Shown: positions 26,104 to 38,379, numbered from the stretch's first letter. The stretch: 64,000 nucleotides of DNA from Stercorarius parasiticus (GCA_013396915.1 VWZL01000914.1:291425-355424), one strand, 5' to 3'. Notes: generated from the sequence alone by a model not told the origin. A program made the numbers and translations.

Positions 26104-29100
26104 CATCAGGTGATCTTTTATCTCCACCTGGCGGTGAGTTGAGATCAGTTGTTTCTTCTTCACATTTTCCTATCGAAATCTCAGAAGCTCCTAGAGTTAC
26201 TTCAGACTCGGAGAGCGAAAGTACTGATGTGTGATTTTCCTGAAGGCACTCGGTGGATGTGTCAGACACCTGGTCTTTAATGCTGCTGTCTTTGGTCATT
26301 AGGATGCCTTCTGCACCTTCCAAAGGAGTTGGCAGTGATAAAGGTTTTTCCAAAGAAACACTGTCACAAAATGGCTGCTGTAACGAGAGTTCATCCTTTG
26401 CACACTCTCTGCTGCTAGAGGGTTCAGCATCAAAAGATACATGGGGTGGTGGAGTACACATCACTGGTGATTGATCACTGGACATTTCCTTAAACACAGG
26501 AACATCGTTTTCAATTACATCTTCAGATTCTTTTGCTATGTGATCAACCAGTGGATTATTTGAATCAGATTCATGACCTTCATTACTACCAGGCAGAAAG
26601 GATTCGGGAAAGAATATCTGTTTATCATTTGATTCCCCATCTGCTACTTCACTGCCTACTACTGTCAGTGTGTTCATTCCACCATACGTGCTTGCCGGGA
26701 CATTAGTCACTGATGTGTTCCTGCTACTATCATCTGCCCCCATCTCAGATTCATCCACACATTCTTCTGACATGTCTAGCTCATCACCAGTTATTGCTGA
26801 ATGGTCAATACCAGAATATTTTCCAACTTCAGCCAAGGCACTACTTTCTTCTAAGCTTTGTTCTGCCCTATCAGGTAGAGGGAAATCCATGGGAACGAAA
26901 TGCATTTGGGAGGTCGCTATTTCAGCTGCATCAGTTGGTGTTCTTTGATGGCTTGCAGGAGTAAAACTTTCATGGAACGTGTCTTTTAGATCTAAGGACA
27001 TCACTTCTAAAACTTCATTAGTAATTTCAGCTGACTCAACTGGGTCAGTAACAAGTTTATTTGCTAGACCGTATTCTTCCAAAACTGCAAATTCAGAAGG
27101 CTCCTGAGTATTAGAAGAGATTAGCTGATAGGATTCATTGGTCTTTCCCTTTTCATAGTCCTGGGGGCTACCACTTTCAGACTGTGTCTCTACCTTCTGC
27201 ATTACTAACTGACACTTTGAATCAAAATCTGGCTCTTTACTCAAACTTGACCACGTGTGAACTGGCTGACTATCTTTGTCTTCAGGCTCCACCCCAGTCT
27301 GAGAAGATGGGATAGGGGCATGCTTAGTTTCATACTCCTGGCACACGTCAGGGCTGCTTGATGCCGCTGAACTATTGTCTTGGTCACAGTGACTTAATAT
27401 ATCAGGATTTGCACCATCTGATTTCAAAGTGACAATCTGCTCAGCACTAGTCCACAGGTCAGGTTCCACTGAAAAGAGTTGATTACTTTCTTGTGTGTTA
27501 TCCTGTAAAATATCTGGGATAAGTTCAGTTTGGGGAACGAATATACTCCATCCTGGACTGGACTTCTCTGTCATTTCAAAAGATAAGTCTTCTACAGTGA
27601 AAGCATCTGTCAGGGAGTCGTGCACTTTCACAGTGTGTAATCTTTCACAGGTCTCCTGCTGCTGTTCTTGAGGAATGAGACTTGCACTTCTCTCATTGTC
27701 TTTTGGTAGGTCCAGTACAGTAATTTCTTGAACTGATGTGTTTGGCATACCTTGTTCCTCATCTGAAAAAGGATTCTGTGGAGTCAGTTGACTTTTCTCA
27801 TCTGTAGGAAACAATGGCTCTTTCAAGCCCCTTTCTTCTTTATGCTGTATGAAAGGATCAAATTGCTTGAACTGTACAGTGTCTTGATTTATTTGACTAT
27901 CAGGAATATTCACAGGATGTACCAGACTTTCATTTTCATCACAGTACAAGGGGGAAGGATGATTTCCATCATTACTTGCATTAGTGAAATGTGTTTCTGC
28001 TAGTTCTTCATCTTGTGACGGTGATACCCAGGAGTCCTCCTTACTATTTGTTAACTGGTTTGTTGCAGAGTGACTTGAAACCAAATACCTATCTTCCAAT
28101 TGTTTTTCTTCACAAGGTTGTGAATTCCACCATTCTGAACTGTCATCTGGAAAACCAAATGTTCCTACTGTGGATTTCGGATCAGTTTTTAAATCAGCTT
28201 CCAATGACATACTCCACCTATCCACAGCTTTTGAAGAACACTCTTTATCACCAACAGCAAAAGTCGATGTAGTATCTTCATTCATTTGATACAAATATGA
28301 GTCTTCTCTGCTACCTGTTTCTTCACTGAAAATACTCATCTGACCTTTTTTCTGAAGTGTTTCCCAGTGACCTAAATATTCAGAAGTCTCATTATGCTGC
28401 ACTGTAGTCAAGTCTTCCTGCAATACTTTCCCAGCTCTAATTGTTTCAGGATTTTCATCCAGGCCCACTTGGACCACCTCTCCCACCCTAGATTCTGCAT
28501 GTAAATCATCTTCATTTGCTTCAGGACTTGTTGCACTGGATTGAGCACAATCCTCTCCAATTTCAGATACTTTTTGCTGTTTGTTTTGATACGCAGAATC
28601 TTCTGGACATGCCTCTGAACTCTCTGAATCCTCATTTATGTCAGGACTTGATAAAGAAGATACAGTGTCATCATCTACATGGGCATTCCAAAAATCTAAG
28701 CTGTTAGGAACTTTGTTCTGTTCAGTGCTTCTTTCAAATCCTTCTTCACATTCATTTCCAAATTCATTCTTTTTACAAACATCTTCAAGATTTTTATTAT
28801 TTTTAATATCCCACATATCCCTACTTCTTTTCTGATGACTGGCAACTGGAAGGTCTCCCCACACATTCACAGATGCATCACTTAAATCAGGACTTGTTCC
28901 ACTTGAGTGTGCATAATCATTTATTGAATCACTCCACACATTGCCTTCTTCCAAATAACTTTTGATCTGTATATCCTTTGAAACACTACTTGTGGTGTTT
29001 GCCATTTCAAGGACTTCACTTGTCTCAGGACTTGTTCCAGGAGATGGCAAATCTTCACATGGATGTGAATCCCAAGGAGCCTGGGGAAAACTGTCACTAA

Positions 29101-32100
29101 GCATTACACATGGCTCTCTGCAAAGATTATTAGCGGGTTCTAAATTTTCAGAGTTTTCATTTCTCACGGAACCTATTTCATGTAAAAAGGAACTTTCTAC
29201 CACAGACATATCTGTAATGTCAGGAACACTGACATATCCAGAAGAAGGACTCATCTTAAACTCATCTATGAAAGACTTTTCACGAGTCCTGTTCAGTTCT
29301 GAGCTATTTTTGACAGATACTAACTCAGAATTACAAATGCCTGGATGGTTAGGAACCACTTCATGTAAGCCCTCTTTCACTTCTCCTAGTGCTTCTTGTG
29401 CTTCCCACATCAAAGGAATTGATGTGGCTAGGTGACAACCACTCTTTCCAGAGTCATTAACAATGCCTGAGCTTCCAGGCGTTTTAGAAGAATTATTTTC
29501 TGGATTATCACTACCTTTATCAGAACTTTCAGAGATACTTTCCATTTCAGGACTTGTTGCATCTTTTACCACTGTAGTCTCCTTTTCAGCTTTCTCAGAA
29601 AGGAGCTCTGATGTTTCACTATAATTGTACTTTTGTGGTCTGGAGTCATCAAAAGTTTCATAATTTCTGCCTTCATCAGAAGCACTGGAAGAAGACTCTA
29701 CATTATTCTGCAACAAGTCTTTCCTCTCTTCCTGACTAACTGGATTGCTTTGACTGGAAACTGACTCATTCTCTGTGACTAATGTTTCCAAACTAACACT
29801 ATTCCTCATGTTTTCTGGGGAGCTGGGAACTTCAGTAGTTGACCTGTTTTCTTCTGAATCTGCGTTACATGAAGATTCACTTTCCTCTTCCACTGCTTTA
29901 TTACAAATGTCAGTAATAACTTGCTGTTCACTTGTCTCATCTGTTCTCTTACATTCCTCTTTTTCTTCCGGAGAGATGACAATGGCATTGTCCCAGTCTT
30001 CCTCACAACCCTGCTCACTCTGTAAACTCCATGAGTTCAGCTGTGGCGCTGAATCTTGACTATCCAGGTTTTCATCAGCATCAGCAGAGTTTTGTGCTGC
30101 CTTCTTACTACGTATCTCACTCACCAAGTCACATATTTTCAGATCCAAACCACTCCCAATGTCTGAAGTTGGCGTAGATGTGTCTGTGTCTTCTACAGGA
30201 ACACTGCCGACTGTTTCTACATTTTCAGGTGCAATCTCTCTAGTATTGAATTCATTCTGTGGTGGAGATAAGTCATTCACTGTTTGATTGTATACTGATG
30301 CTATTCTTCTGTTTTCAGATATAGACAAATTGTTCTCACTGGCATGTACCTCAGTTGAAAAACATTGATCACCTATTTGTTCTGAATTAAGGAAAGGTTT
30401 AGCAGAGGCAGAAAGAGCAATAATTTCAGAATTTCTTTCTTGTAACTGGGTGACGTTATTTAGGGGAGTGTTCCAGATGTCTGTGCTTCCAGCGCTTACA
30501 ATAGGCATGTTTCTAGGAGATAATGGTTCCTTATTTGCTTTCTCAAGCACACCTGGCTCAGCCAAATTTGGGTTTATCAATTTATCAAGAACTGTTTTTC
30601 CGTCCAAATCTTCATCCTCTTTTTCTCTTTCGTCTTCCACATATGTAGGTGATACATATGAATCAGATGTTGAATAATTGGTGTCTGGTGGAGAAACAAC
30701 TAAATCTTCATCTATGTTTGATGAACTAAGATCTAAGTGTTTATACAAGAAAGTATCCTCCCACGGCACCACTACTTCTGTTACTTTGTTCCTGATGTTT
30801 TTATCATACATGTTCCAGGTCTCTATGTTTTCAAATTGGGTTGGCCTATGTTTGGGGTCACCAAATACAGTTTTTTCCTCTGTTTGCAGCTTGGAATTAT
30901 TTTGCATATTGTTGAAAACAGAATTTGTATTTTCAGATTTTCCATATTCTTCTACTGAATAACATCTTTCTTTATCCCAGGCTTCTGGAGATACCTGGAT
31001 AGGTGGATTTTCAGCCTCACTGTCCGCTGTGATTTCTGAAGAATCTGATAAACTAGTTTTTGATATGGTCCATTCCTCAGGAATGTTCATGGATTTTTTT
31101 TCTCTATCCACTTTGGGCACGTTCCATACATTTTCTGAGGATCTAGCAATACCTCCTGCATCAAACTTAGTCCAGACTTCGTATGAGTTTCCACCTTTGT
31201 CTTCATCAATACACCACGCATCTGATGTCACAGGTGTCGGCTGACTGACGTTCCATGGGTCAGTAAAGCTCTCTGGTTCTTGCTTCATCTCCTCTAAAGA
31301 AGCAGTTTGCAAACGCGAATGTTCACTGTTTTTGTCTTGATTCTCATGGTTCCAATTATCTTGTTTAAACTGATTATCCCACAGACTTGCTCTCATGTAT
31401 TCCATTTGTTTTGGCTGTTTTTGGAGGAATACAGAATCTGAGGCTCTTCTATCAATATGTTCTCGTAGCAAGGGACTTTCTTTACAATCTTTCCAGAAGA
31501 CAGGGCTCTGAAATACAGATTCCTGCTCACTAGAACTCCATGTATCAGCATTTCTGGACTCTAGGTCAAAGCCATCCCACCAGCTCCCATATCTAATACG
31601 AGACTGAGAATAATTTGTGCCATCCATTTCGTTAATTTTTTTAACAACATCTTGTGGGAAAAATAAAGGCTGCCCATTATCTAATGGTGAAGTTTCTACA
31701 AGACTGTTCATAGGAGTTGGTGGAATTCTTGAATCAGCAGATTTCAACATTTCCGGTGAAGAAGAACCACCTTCACCTAAATCGATCAAACTCGAAGTTT
31801 TCTCACACATTTCTCCTGGATTCTCATCAAATTCAGCTAAATTGTCTTCCTCATTTGTTGTCATAAGTAAGTCAGTTGAATAATTTGCTGTATCATTTTC
31901 TAGCAGGTTTGCCTCATCAAGTTCTTTCTGCACAGTGAGTTGTTGTCCTTCTGATGAATCACTATTAAGGAAATAGTCTTCTGCTTCTGCTGGGGAACAA
32001 TCAACAGAATGAGAAGATGACTCAGATGGAGCTGTAACCGCAGGTGCTAGATCAAAATTGAAAAGATCAAAGTTATCGCTGTTGTCTCTAGCCTGAGGTT

Positions 32101-32629
32101 TTTGTTCTTCAGCTATTGCTCCTTCAGGAATAGGGCTGTAGGAATCAAAGCCAGGCAGAAGACTGTGATGGGAAGCAGCACCTTCTGCAACAGGGCTATC
32201 ATCACTAAGGAAAACAGAACTCTCCTTGGAAGACCGGCTGCTTCTAATGGTAGCCAATCCACTGTCTGGACTCACAAGGTCTACATTAACATCAACGTGG
32301 GCTTGCATAGATCCATTTAGATCTTGCGGATTTTCTACAAAATTGGCAGAACTGGGCTGTGGTTCTACATCAGAACCATATAACTCCATAATACCAGAAG
32401 ATCCTTGTGAAAGCGGAGCACTTCCAGCAACAGCTTCAGTAGAAGAAGTTCTACTGTTTGATACCATTTCTGGTTGTCTTCTATTTATAACTTCCTTAAC
32501 TAGAAGAAAAATTTGATCACAGGTCACCAAAGAATTTTCTTGATGATAAATGAGAATTTGGTCACATCCACATTCTAGAGGATCCAGCTCCAAACAAGGA
32601 TTCTGACATTCTTCTAATTCACAGCAGAT
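26104..32629 (-). CDS. PRUNE2: PRUNE2 exon 8, giant central exon
   Basis: One open exon of 6,526 nt (2,175 codons plus one base). The acceptor is TTTTTTGACAG just above 32629 and the donor is ATG|GTAAGA with GT at 26103-26102. It enters in phase 0 and leaves after one base. Residues 1 to about 55 finish the DHHA2 region with a Cys-rich start (ICCELEECQNPC). Next come strongly conserved Ser-rich stretches (MELYGSD; DSGLATIRSSRSSKESS near 32220-32270) and the prune-family block PPTPMNSLVE at 31694-31723. The rest is predicted disordered: acidic, Ser/Thr/Glu/Asp-rich, with scattered Trp in acidic context and a recurring TSP(D/E) motif near 28520-29560. FDLFNFDLAP, FDPF and NPF motifs are present. 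No signal peptide, membrane segment or catalytic motif is visible. A TTG at 32593 that could be read as a start is just a Leu codon inside the exon. Confidence 0.96.
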
Positions 32630-33628
32630 CTGTCAAAAAATAGGATGTTTCAAAAGCTATTGCAAATCATGGGCATAAGGGCACATATTGAGTACTTCAC
32701 CATGTAACATAGCCATACCTATCTATTCCTATTAATTTATTTCTTGGCCATTTTGCTGTAACAGCCTTATTATGTTCCCTAAATAGATGAAGTATTACCA
32801 TAGAAGATCAATACAAAATATATATTATATAATTGGTTAGAATATTTACTTGAAATTATACTATTGGACTTTCAAGTTCACTTTTCATTAGGAAAAGAAA
32901 ATCCAAATAAATGTTTAGTTGTTGACTTAAGAAATCTGAGGAAAACATGTAAGAGTACATGAGAAAAGTATTTATACAATAGGATAATTAGATTGATAAA
33001 ATAAATACATTTATATTGACCTGGAATGCAATAGAATCATTTAGCCACTTGTCCCTAAAATGACAAGTTTTTAAGACTGAGAAAAAGGTTCAAATAGTTG
33101 CCACTGAGATGATTTCTTCCATTTGGGGAAAAACATAGTCAAAAAAATGGACAGCACCTGGCTTTGGATAAATGAACATCCTAGTAATAATTTGGCTTAA
33201 TTTCAGAGCTTAAATTCCTTAGCAATAACATACACATAGCTGAGTTCTGGTCATTACTATTTACAATGTGTTTGCTCACCCTTCACTGCCAAAGTTTGTG
33301 TAGATCAGAATACAGAAACAAGCGAAAACTTGTAGGAAAAAAGATCATTCTGTTTTACCTAAACTGAAAAATCTTGTATCTTTCTGTATTTCTTGTAACC
33401 GTACAATTTTGCTATTAGGCTGGTCTGAAATAATCATAAATAGCACAATCTTTCATTTTGCATCATATAAATAATGCAGCCATTCAAATAGCTTCTCAGT
33501 TGCCAGCTAACTGTTGCTACTTTTTGACCCCACTTAATTATTCAAGGCTTTGGTATACGCTACTTTTTGAAAAAATACACATTTTTTTTCATGAAAGACA
33601 TCATTTGATTCTGTTTCCACATACTTAC
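32630..33628 (-). other. PRUNE2: PRUNE2 intron 7 (999 bp)
   Basis: An AT-rich intron with a GTAAGT donor and a TTTTTTGACAG acceptor. It interrupts the DHHA2 coding region. I see no repeats or other features. Confidence 0.92.
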
Positions 33629-33787
33629 TTGGTTGCCTAGCTCTAAGTTTTCCGAGTATACGGCTATTTGTCGCTTTGCTTGCTTCTCATCTGACAAACA
33701 GTTGGCCAAAATGACAAGTACATCAAACCCATATTTATCTACGAATGCTTTCAGATCACCAATGAGACTCCTGTGTAACACGCAGTC
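33629..33787 (-). CDS. PRUNE2: PRUNE2 exon 7 (DHHA2 domain part)
   Basis: A 53-codon exon in phase 0 at both ends. The acceptor ends in TTTCAG before 33787 and the donor is the perfect consensus GTAAGT from 33628. It encodes the DHHA2 region of the prune-type DHH phosphoesterase fold, including a hydrophobic strand around GFDVLVILANCLS and the block RRQ/KRQIAVYSENLEL typical of PRUNE2. In exopolyphosphatase-type proteins DHHA2 closes over the active site. PRUNE2 is thought to have lost catalysis, but the DHH motif exons are outside the window, so this cannot be tested here. An ORF scan would run past the donor and add false residues. Confidence 0.93.
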
Positions 33788-34440
33788 CTGAAATATAGCA
33801 AGAAATTAAAAGAAATGTCAGTGTCTTTTCTTTGCTCTTTCCGTCCAAATCTGTGCTGGAAATAGCCAGAAATGTTAATAAGCATCGCGGTCTGTAACTG
33901 GCAACAGAATTCCATTCCATTTGTCAAAACAGCTATGTGCATAAAAAGAGTCAAGAACTGGTCTCGCAGCACAGTAATGGACTTTTATTTCTGAAGAACC
34001 CTAAAATACTAAAGGTAGGTTTTGCCTTCTTGAAACTGCTGCTGAAACAGGATTCTTACTTGTCCTTCTATTTGCTTTTGCAAGGTTGCTCAAAAGTATT
34101 GGGCTACTGCTATTTGTTGAATAAACCCCCTTTTTTGTTAGAAAAATAAAAATATTCTGTGAAATTTTTCATGTCAATACTTCATTTAAAATAGTAGACG
34201 TTAAAATAACAGTATTGAGGTGCGAAATCAGGCACTCAAAAGGAAATTGTATGTGCTAACTTACTTTTGCATCCCTTTATATGTATCCGTTATGATACAC
34301 GATTGTATACAATTTTACCACAGATTATTCCTTTAGATTCCTTTATTCCTGCTTTCTGAAATCTGTGTAAGTCTTCAAAACAATAACCCCCCAAAATAAG
34401 GCCAGAGTAAGGCAAACCAGTTTTAAAATTTTTTTGTGTC

Positions 34441-34456
34441 AAAAAAAAAAAAAAAA
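34441..34456 (+). repeat. Poly-A tract (16)
   Basis: Sixteen consecutive A in intron 6. No adjacent retroposon body is recognised. Confidence 0.8.
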
Positions 34457-35599
34457 GAAGCTTACTTTCACACACACAACACACCAAATACACAGGAGGT
34501 AAACACGGCATTTGTCATTCCTGTTCTCATTTATACTTGGACTTGCCCAATCTAGATTTTGCAAAATAAACCATACATCCCTCTTTCCCACCTGGGGACA
34601 TAATGCACAAAGTATAAATGTCTCTTTTCACTCCTCAGTTCTGATAACTGCCAGTGAACAAAGTCTTACAAATTTTATTTTCTCCTTTATGTTTCTGCTG
34701 TTTGTATTTAATTTTTTGTCATCTTCTAGCTAATAGTTCTGATGCTGCCAAGCTACACTGGCCCTGAATAAACAGCAGTTCATCATGAACACAACACAAC
34801 TGGATATGCAGATTGGCATGTTATTCCCCTGCATCTGTCTCCTACCTGATAAATTACTGTTTTGGTTACATATATACAAATACTATTTATTAATCTACTC
34901 AATTGTGTCCACAAAATGCGTCTCCCTCCCTTTAAGTTAAACTTAAACCAAAAAAATCTGTTTGTCAAATGCTTTATAAGTAGATTCTTTTCCGAGACTA
35001 GAAATGAAGTTCCACTTTGATGTCTGCATAGCACCTAAAAATTAGTTTTATGTGAAATTCACAGAGATTAATGCACAAACAAAAGTCAGCTGTCAATTTA
35101 CTGGTGGACATTCAGATATGAAATCTGAATAGGTGGTTATGGCAAGGAATTATGCTGAAAAAGGTTTAAATATCCAAACCGGTAATGTTTTTCTGAAGAC
35201 TCAAGCATTGGGTATATTAGAAAAAGTACCAAAATGTGCCTAAGCATGGAAAAGGTACTTCAGTTATCCCATTACTAACTGCAGATGGAATAATTAAAAT
35301 CTATTTGACTAAAAAATTTGAACCAGAGCAGACTCAAAACCACCTAAAAATCCCTGATAACTCCTTATCTCATTTACTCACTCACAGCCAATTCAAGATT
35401 GGGAGGTCACAAGGCAGGACATGGACCAATCAAGGATCTAGTCTGTAGGCTATAATCTAGGCTGTACAGAAAGAAAAAAAATGATCATTCTAAAAAATGT
35501 CCTTCAAGCCTTATGATGCTTTATCTTCCATATTGCTTGCATCAGCTGAAAATGTAAGGAATTAGAAATTTTCTGGTAAAATCATGTGACTGAACTGGA

Positions 35600-37050
35600 A
35601 AGTGACATTGACTGAGATAATATTTGCCATCATCTCAGCCTGCATTTGGCACTCACAAAGCAGGAGGTTGTGGAGCGCCAAAAATCCTGCTTTCTGCAGT
35701 ATTTTGAGGGAGGAACCTCTTAACCTGCCTGCATGGCAAGGGAAAACTCCCCTGCCACAACCATGGCCACTGGAAGGTCAAAATGTGCATGTTGGGTGAT
35801 CAGAGGTATACTTCTAGAGCTTAAGGCTAAGGAAATCCAGGGGGTGACATAACAAGACTATGAATAGATTAGAGCAAGATAACAACGTTCACTTGCTAGC
35901 AGCTGTTTGTTGGTGGGAATGGTTACCACAGCAAGGATGTGGCACCAAATGCCATACAATGAAAGGTCAGTTCCACCAGTCAGAGCAGGAACTAAAGATG
36001 CAAATGGCCATAATAAAGCCCCCAAAGGTGCTAAATTCTGAATTTGCCTTGTGCCCTGTTTTTTTTGCTAACTTATGTCATATGATCAAAAGCAGCACCG
36101 AGGAATTGATGTAGCAGCAGGTGTTCCAGTAGCCTGCTGCTGTAAGCAGGGAAGTTGCCAAATATGTTTCCCTGGTGGAGCAACTGGACTGGAGAGCTTC
36201 ACACTGGGCCATATTAATATAAACAATAATGGATCTGTACTACCTACGGAACTACGTGACCCAGCTATTTGAGGTTCTATCCATTTCTTCCATGCTCTCA
36301 AACTCACCATTATTCAGAACGTGTATTTTTTTACTCCAGGTTCTCAGCATGTTGATGACTGAAAAGCACAAAGATTAACTCTGAGGAGGCTACCTGTCCC
36401 TCTCCATTGGGTACAAGCTACAGAAGGAGATCAGCTATGTACTGGAGATCAGCTATGTACTACACATTTTTTTCTATGTGCTTCACATCCAGCTTGGCCT
36501 TTGGGCTGTGTTGTGCTAAACATATTCCTTGGGCACAGAATAAACTTGGCCAGCTAAGTGTACCGGAGAAGCCTGCAGGCAGCACCCACTTGGTACGAGC
36601 AATTACATCACCTGTGCGACCTTGCCTTTATCGAACAGTGCAGCAAGAAGTTCTCATGATGAACACCTTTTGTGACTGACAGCAGAAATGAGGAATAGAG
36701 TTGTTTCCTTCCAAGAAAACCCTATAAATAGCTAAAATGACCTAAAGGTGGAAATGTCTTCTATGAACAGGGTGTCTCCAGCATGCTGTGCATGGATTGG
36801 AGGCTTATTCAATGCTACACCCCTCAGGGTTCCCACCACCTAAAGAGATGTGAGATTATCTATAGTGTTTTCACCTTATAATGCTAGCTGTAATAAACAG
36901 TGTTTTAAAAGATACCTCACTGAGTCTTCATGCCTTTCTTACTGGGATCATAACGGACCAGCACTGCCTGGCGCAAAACACTGTCAGCTGATAAGAGACT
37001 GCTCAGAGAACATGGGAATCAGTTTAGCTGTGCCAGCACCATACCCCACA
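35600..37050 (+). mobile_element. Possible decayed LTR-type retroelement block
   Basis: This stretch is richer in G+C than the surrounding intron and has several non-overlapping short open frames on the plus strand (near 35860, 36075, 36407, 36850). Towards its end an AATAAA at about 36892 is followed some 80 bp later by CTGGCGCAAAAC, faintly like an LTR polyadenylation region followed by a primer-binding site. No reverse transcriptase, protease or integrase motif is readable and no paired LTR is seen. The call is weak; it could equally be an unrelated old insertion. Confidence 0.18.
36426..36461. repeat. Perfect tandem duplication, 18 bp x 2
   Basis: GGAGATCAGCTATGTACT is present twice, head to tail, without mismatch. 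It lies within the GC-shifted block at 35600-37050. Confidence 0.95.
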
Positions 37051-38379
37051 ATGAAAGAAAACATCTTTAAAGAAAATATGAAAATTATTTGAGGATTTTA
37101 AAATGAAAGAGGGCAAAAGAATGTTTTACAGTGACATCCAATTGACAATAATACTGAGGAAATCATTAAGGAATGTCAGAACACAGACCAAGTCAAGCAA
37201 AATGATGCTGATCACGTCCCATTTATTAGTTTACCCATAGCCTGTCAATGAGAAAACTTTCTGACAAAAAAGTCCTTATTCAGCAAAGGTATAAATCCCA
37301 AGACCCTACTAATTCTGTGGCACGAGGAATAAGATACAAGCTTCTCATGTTACTATTACTAAGCAACAACTAGTATTCAAATAATACCCGGCAATGTAAG
37401 TTGCTTGATTTTCCCATAAACAGTCATTTTAATAAACAACAATAAATGTTTCTCGTAAGTTGTTACTTCACTAAGTGCACCCAGAAATGAAACACAAGGC
37501 AAACAGACGTTGATAAGAGAATAGGTCAAAGAATAAATTTGCTGGAAAACGCTGTTGACTAAGCTATTGAATAAAAGCAGGATCAGATTATATGTCTTAC
37601 AGTGTCATGACTACCTCTTTTTTTTTTTTGGCTGACTGGACTATTAATCAAAACATTAAATTAACTATTAATTTTAAAATAAGCAAAGGTAATTTTACTA
37701 ATGTTAATAAATATCACTAATTTAAGTAATCATTTTTTAAAAAACTTTATTTAATTCCATGCCTCCCCCCAAACATCCATTAAGTTTACTCTTTTAAACT
37801 AGTACCGACAATGCAATTCAGTTGCTCCCTTCACAAGCACTCAAACATTCAAAGAAAGACAGCTGTAAACAAGAAACTCTTATAAATTACCAAAGACTAT
37901 ATATTGAAAGACGTGGTAGACATATGGACTCTTCCACAAATTTGCTAACCTAAGTAAACAACCAGAATGTTGCATGTATTTTAAATGCTAACAGAAAATA
38001 AAACATTTCCTTCAGAAATGAAAAAAACGTTAATCATTTCAACACTTAAGCTGCTACATCCCAAATTAATTACAAGTGCTGTAAAATATGCTGTTGATGA
38101 ATTAGTATAGTAGGAAATACACTGACATACAGCCAAACCATGACAAAGGTCAGTCAGCTATTCATTCATATACTACTTTTCCTTACTTTATTAGCATGTA
38201 CTGGCTTGAATATTAATTAATATTTGCATAGTGTACAGCAGGTAAACAGCATATGTAAACATTATTAGTTGTCATAATGCCCTTTAAGTAACCTATAAAA
38301 CAAAAAATGGTCTGTAAGTATACTTGAAATTCAATATACTTGAAATAAATAGAATCTAGTAGTAAATATATTTTGCAAA

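Noticed and set aside
28962..29435. 157-codon open frame on the plus strand inside the giant exon, with many similar ones across 24800-32600
   Set aside because: It is an antisense shadow of the PRUNE2 exon; long antisense frames follow from its Ser/Glu-rich codon use.
32591..32593. TTG as a start codon for a 2,188-residue protein
   Set aside because: The frame continues upstream through 12 more codons to a clean acceptor at 32630-32632 and matches PRUNE2; this is an internal Leu.
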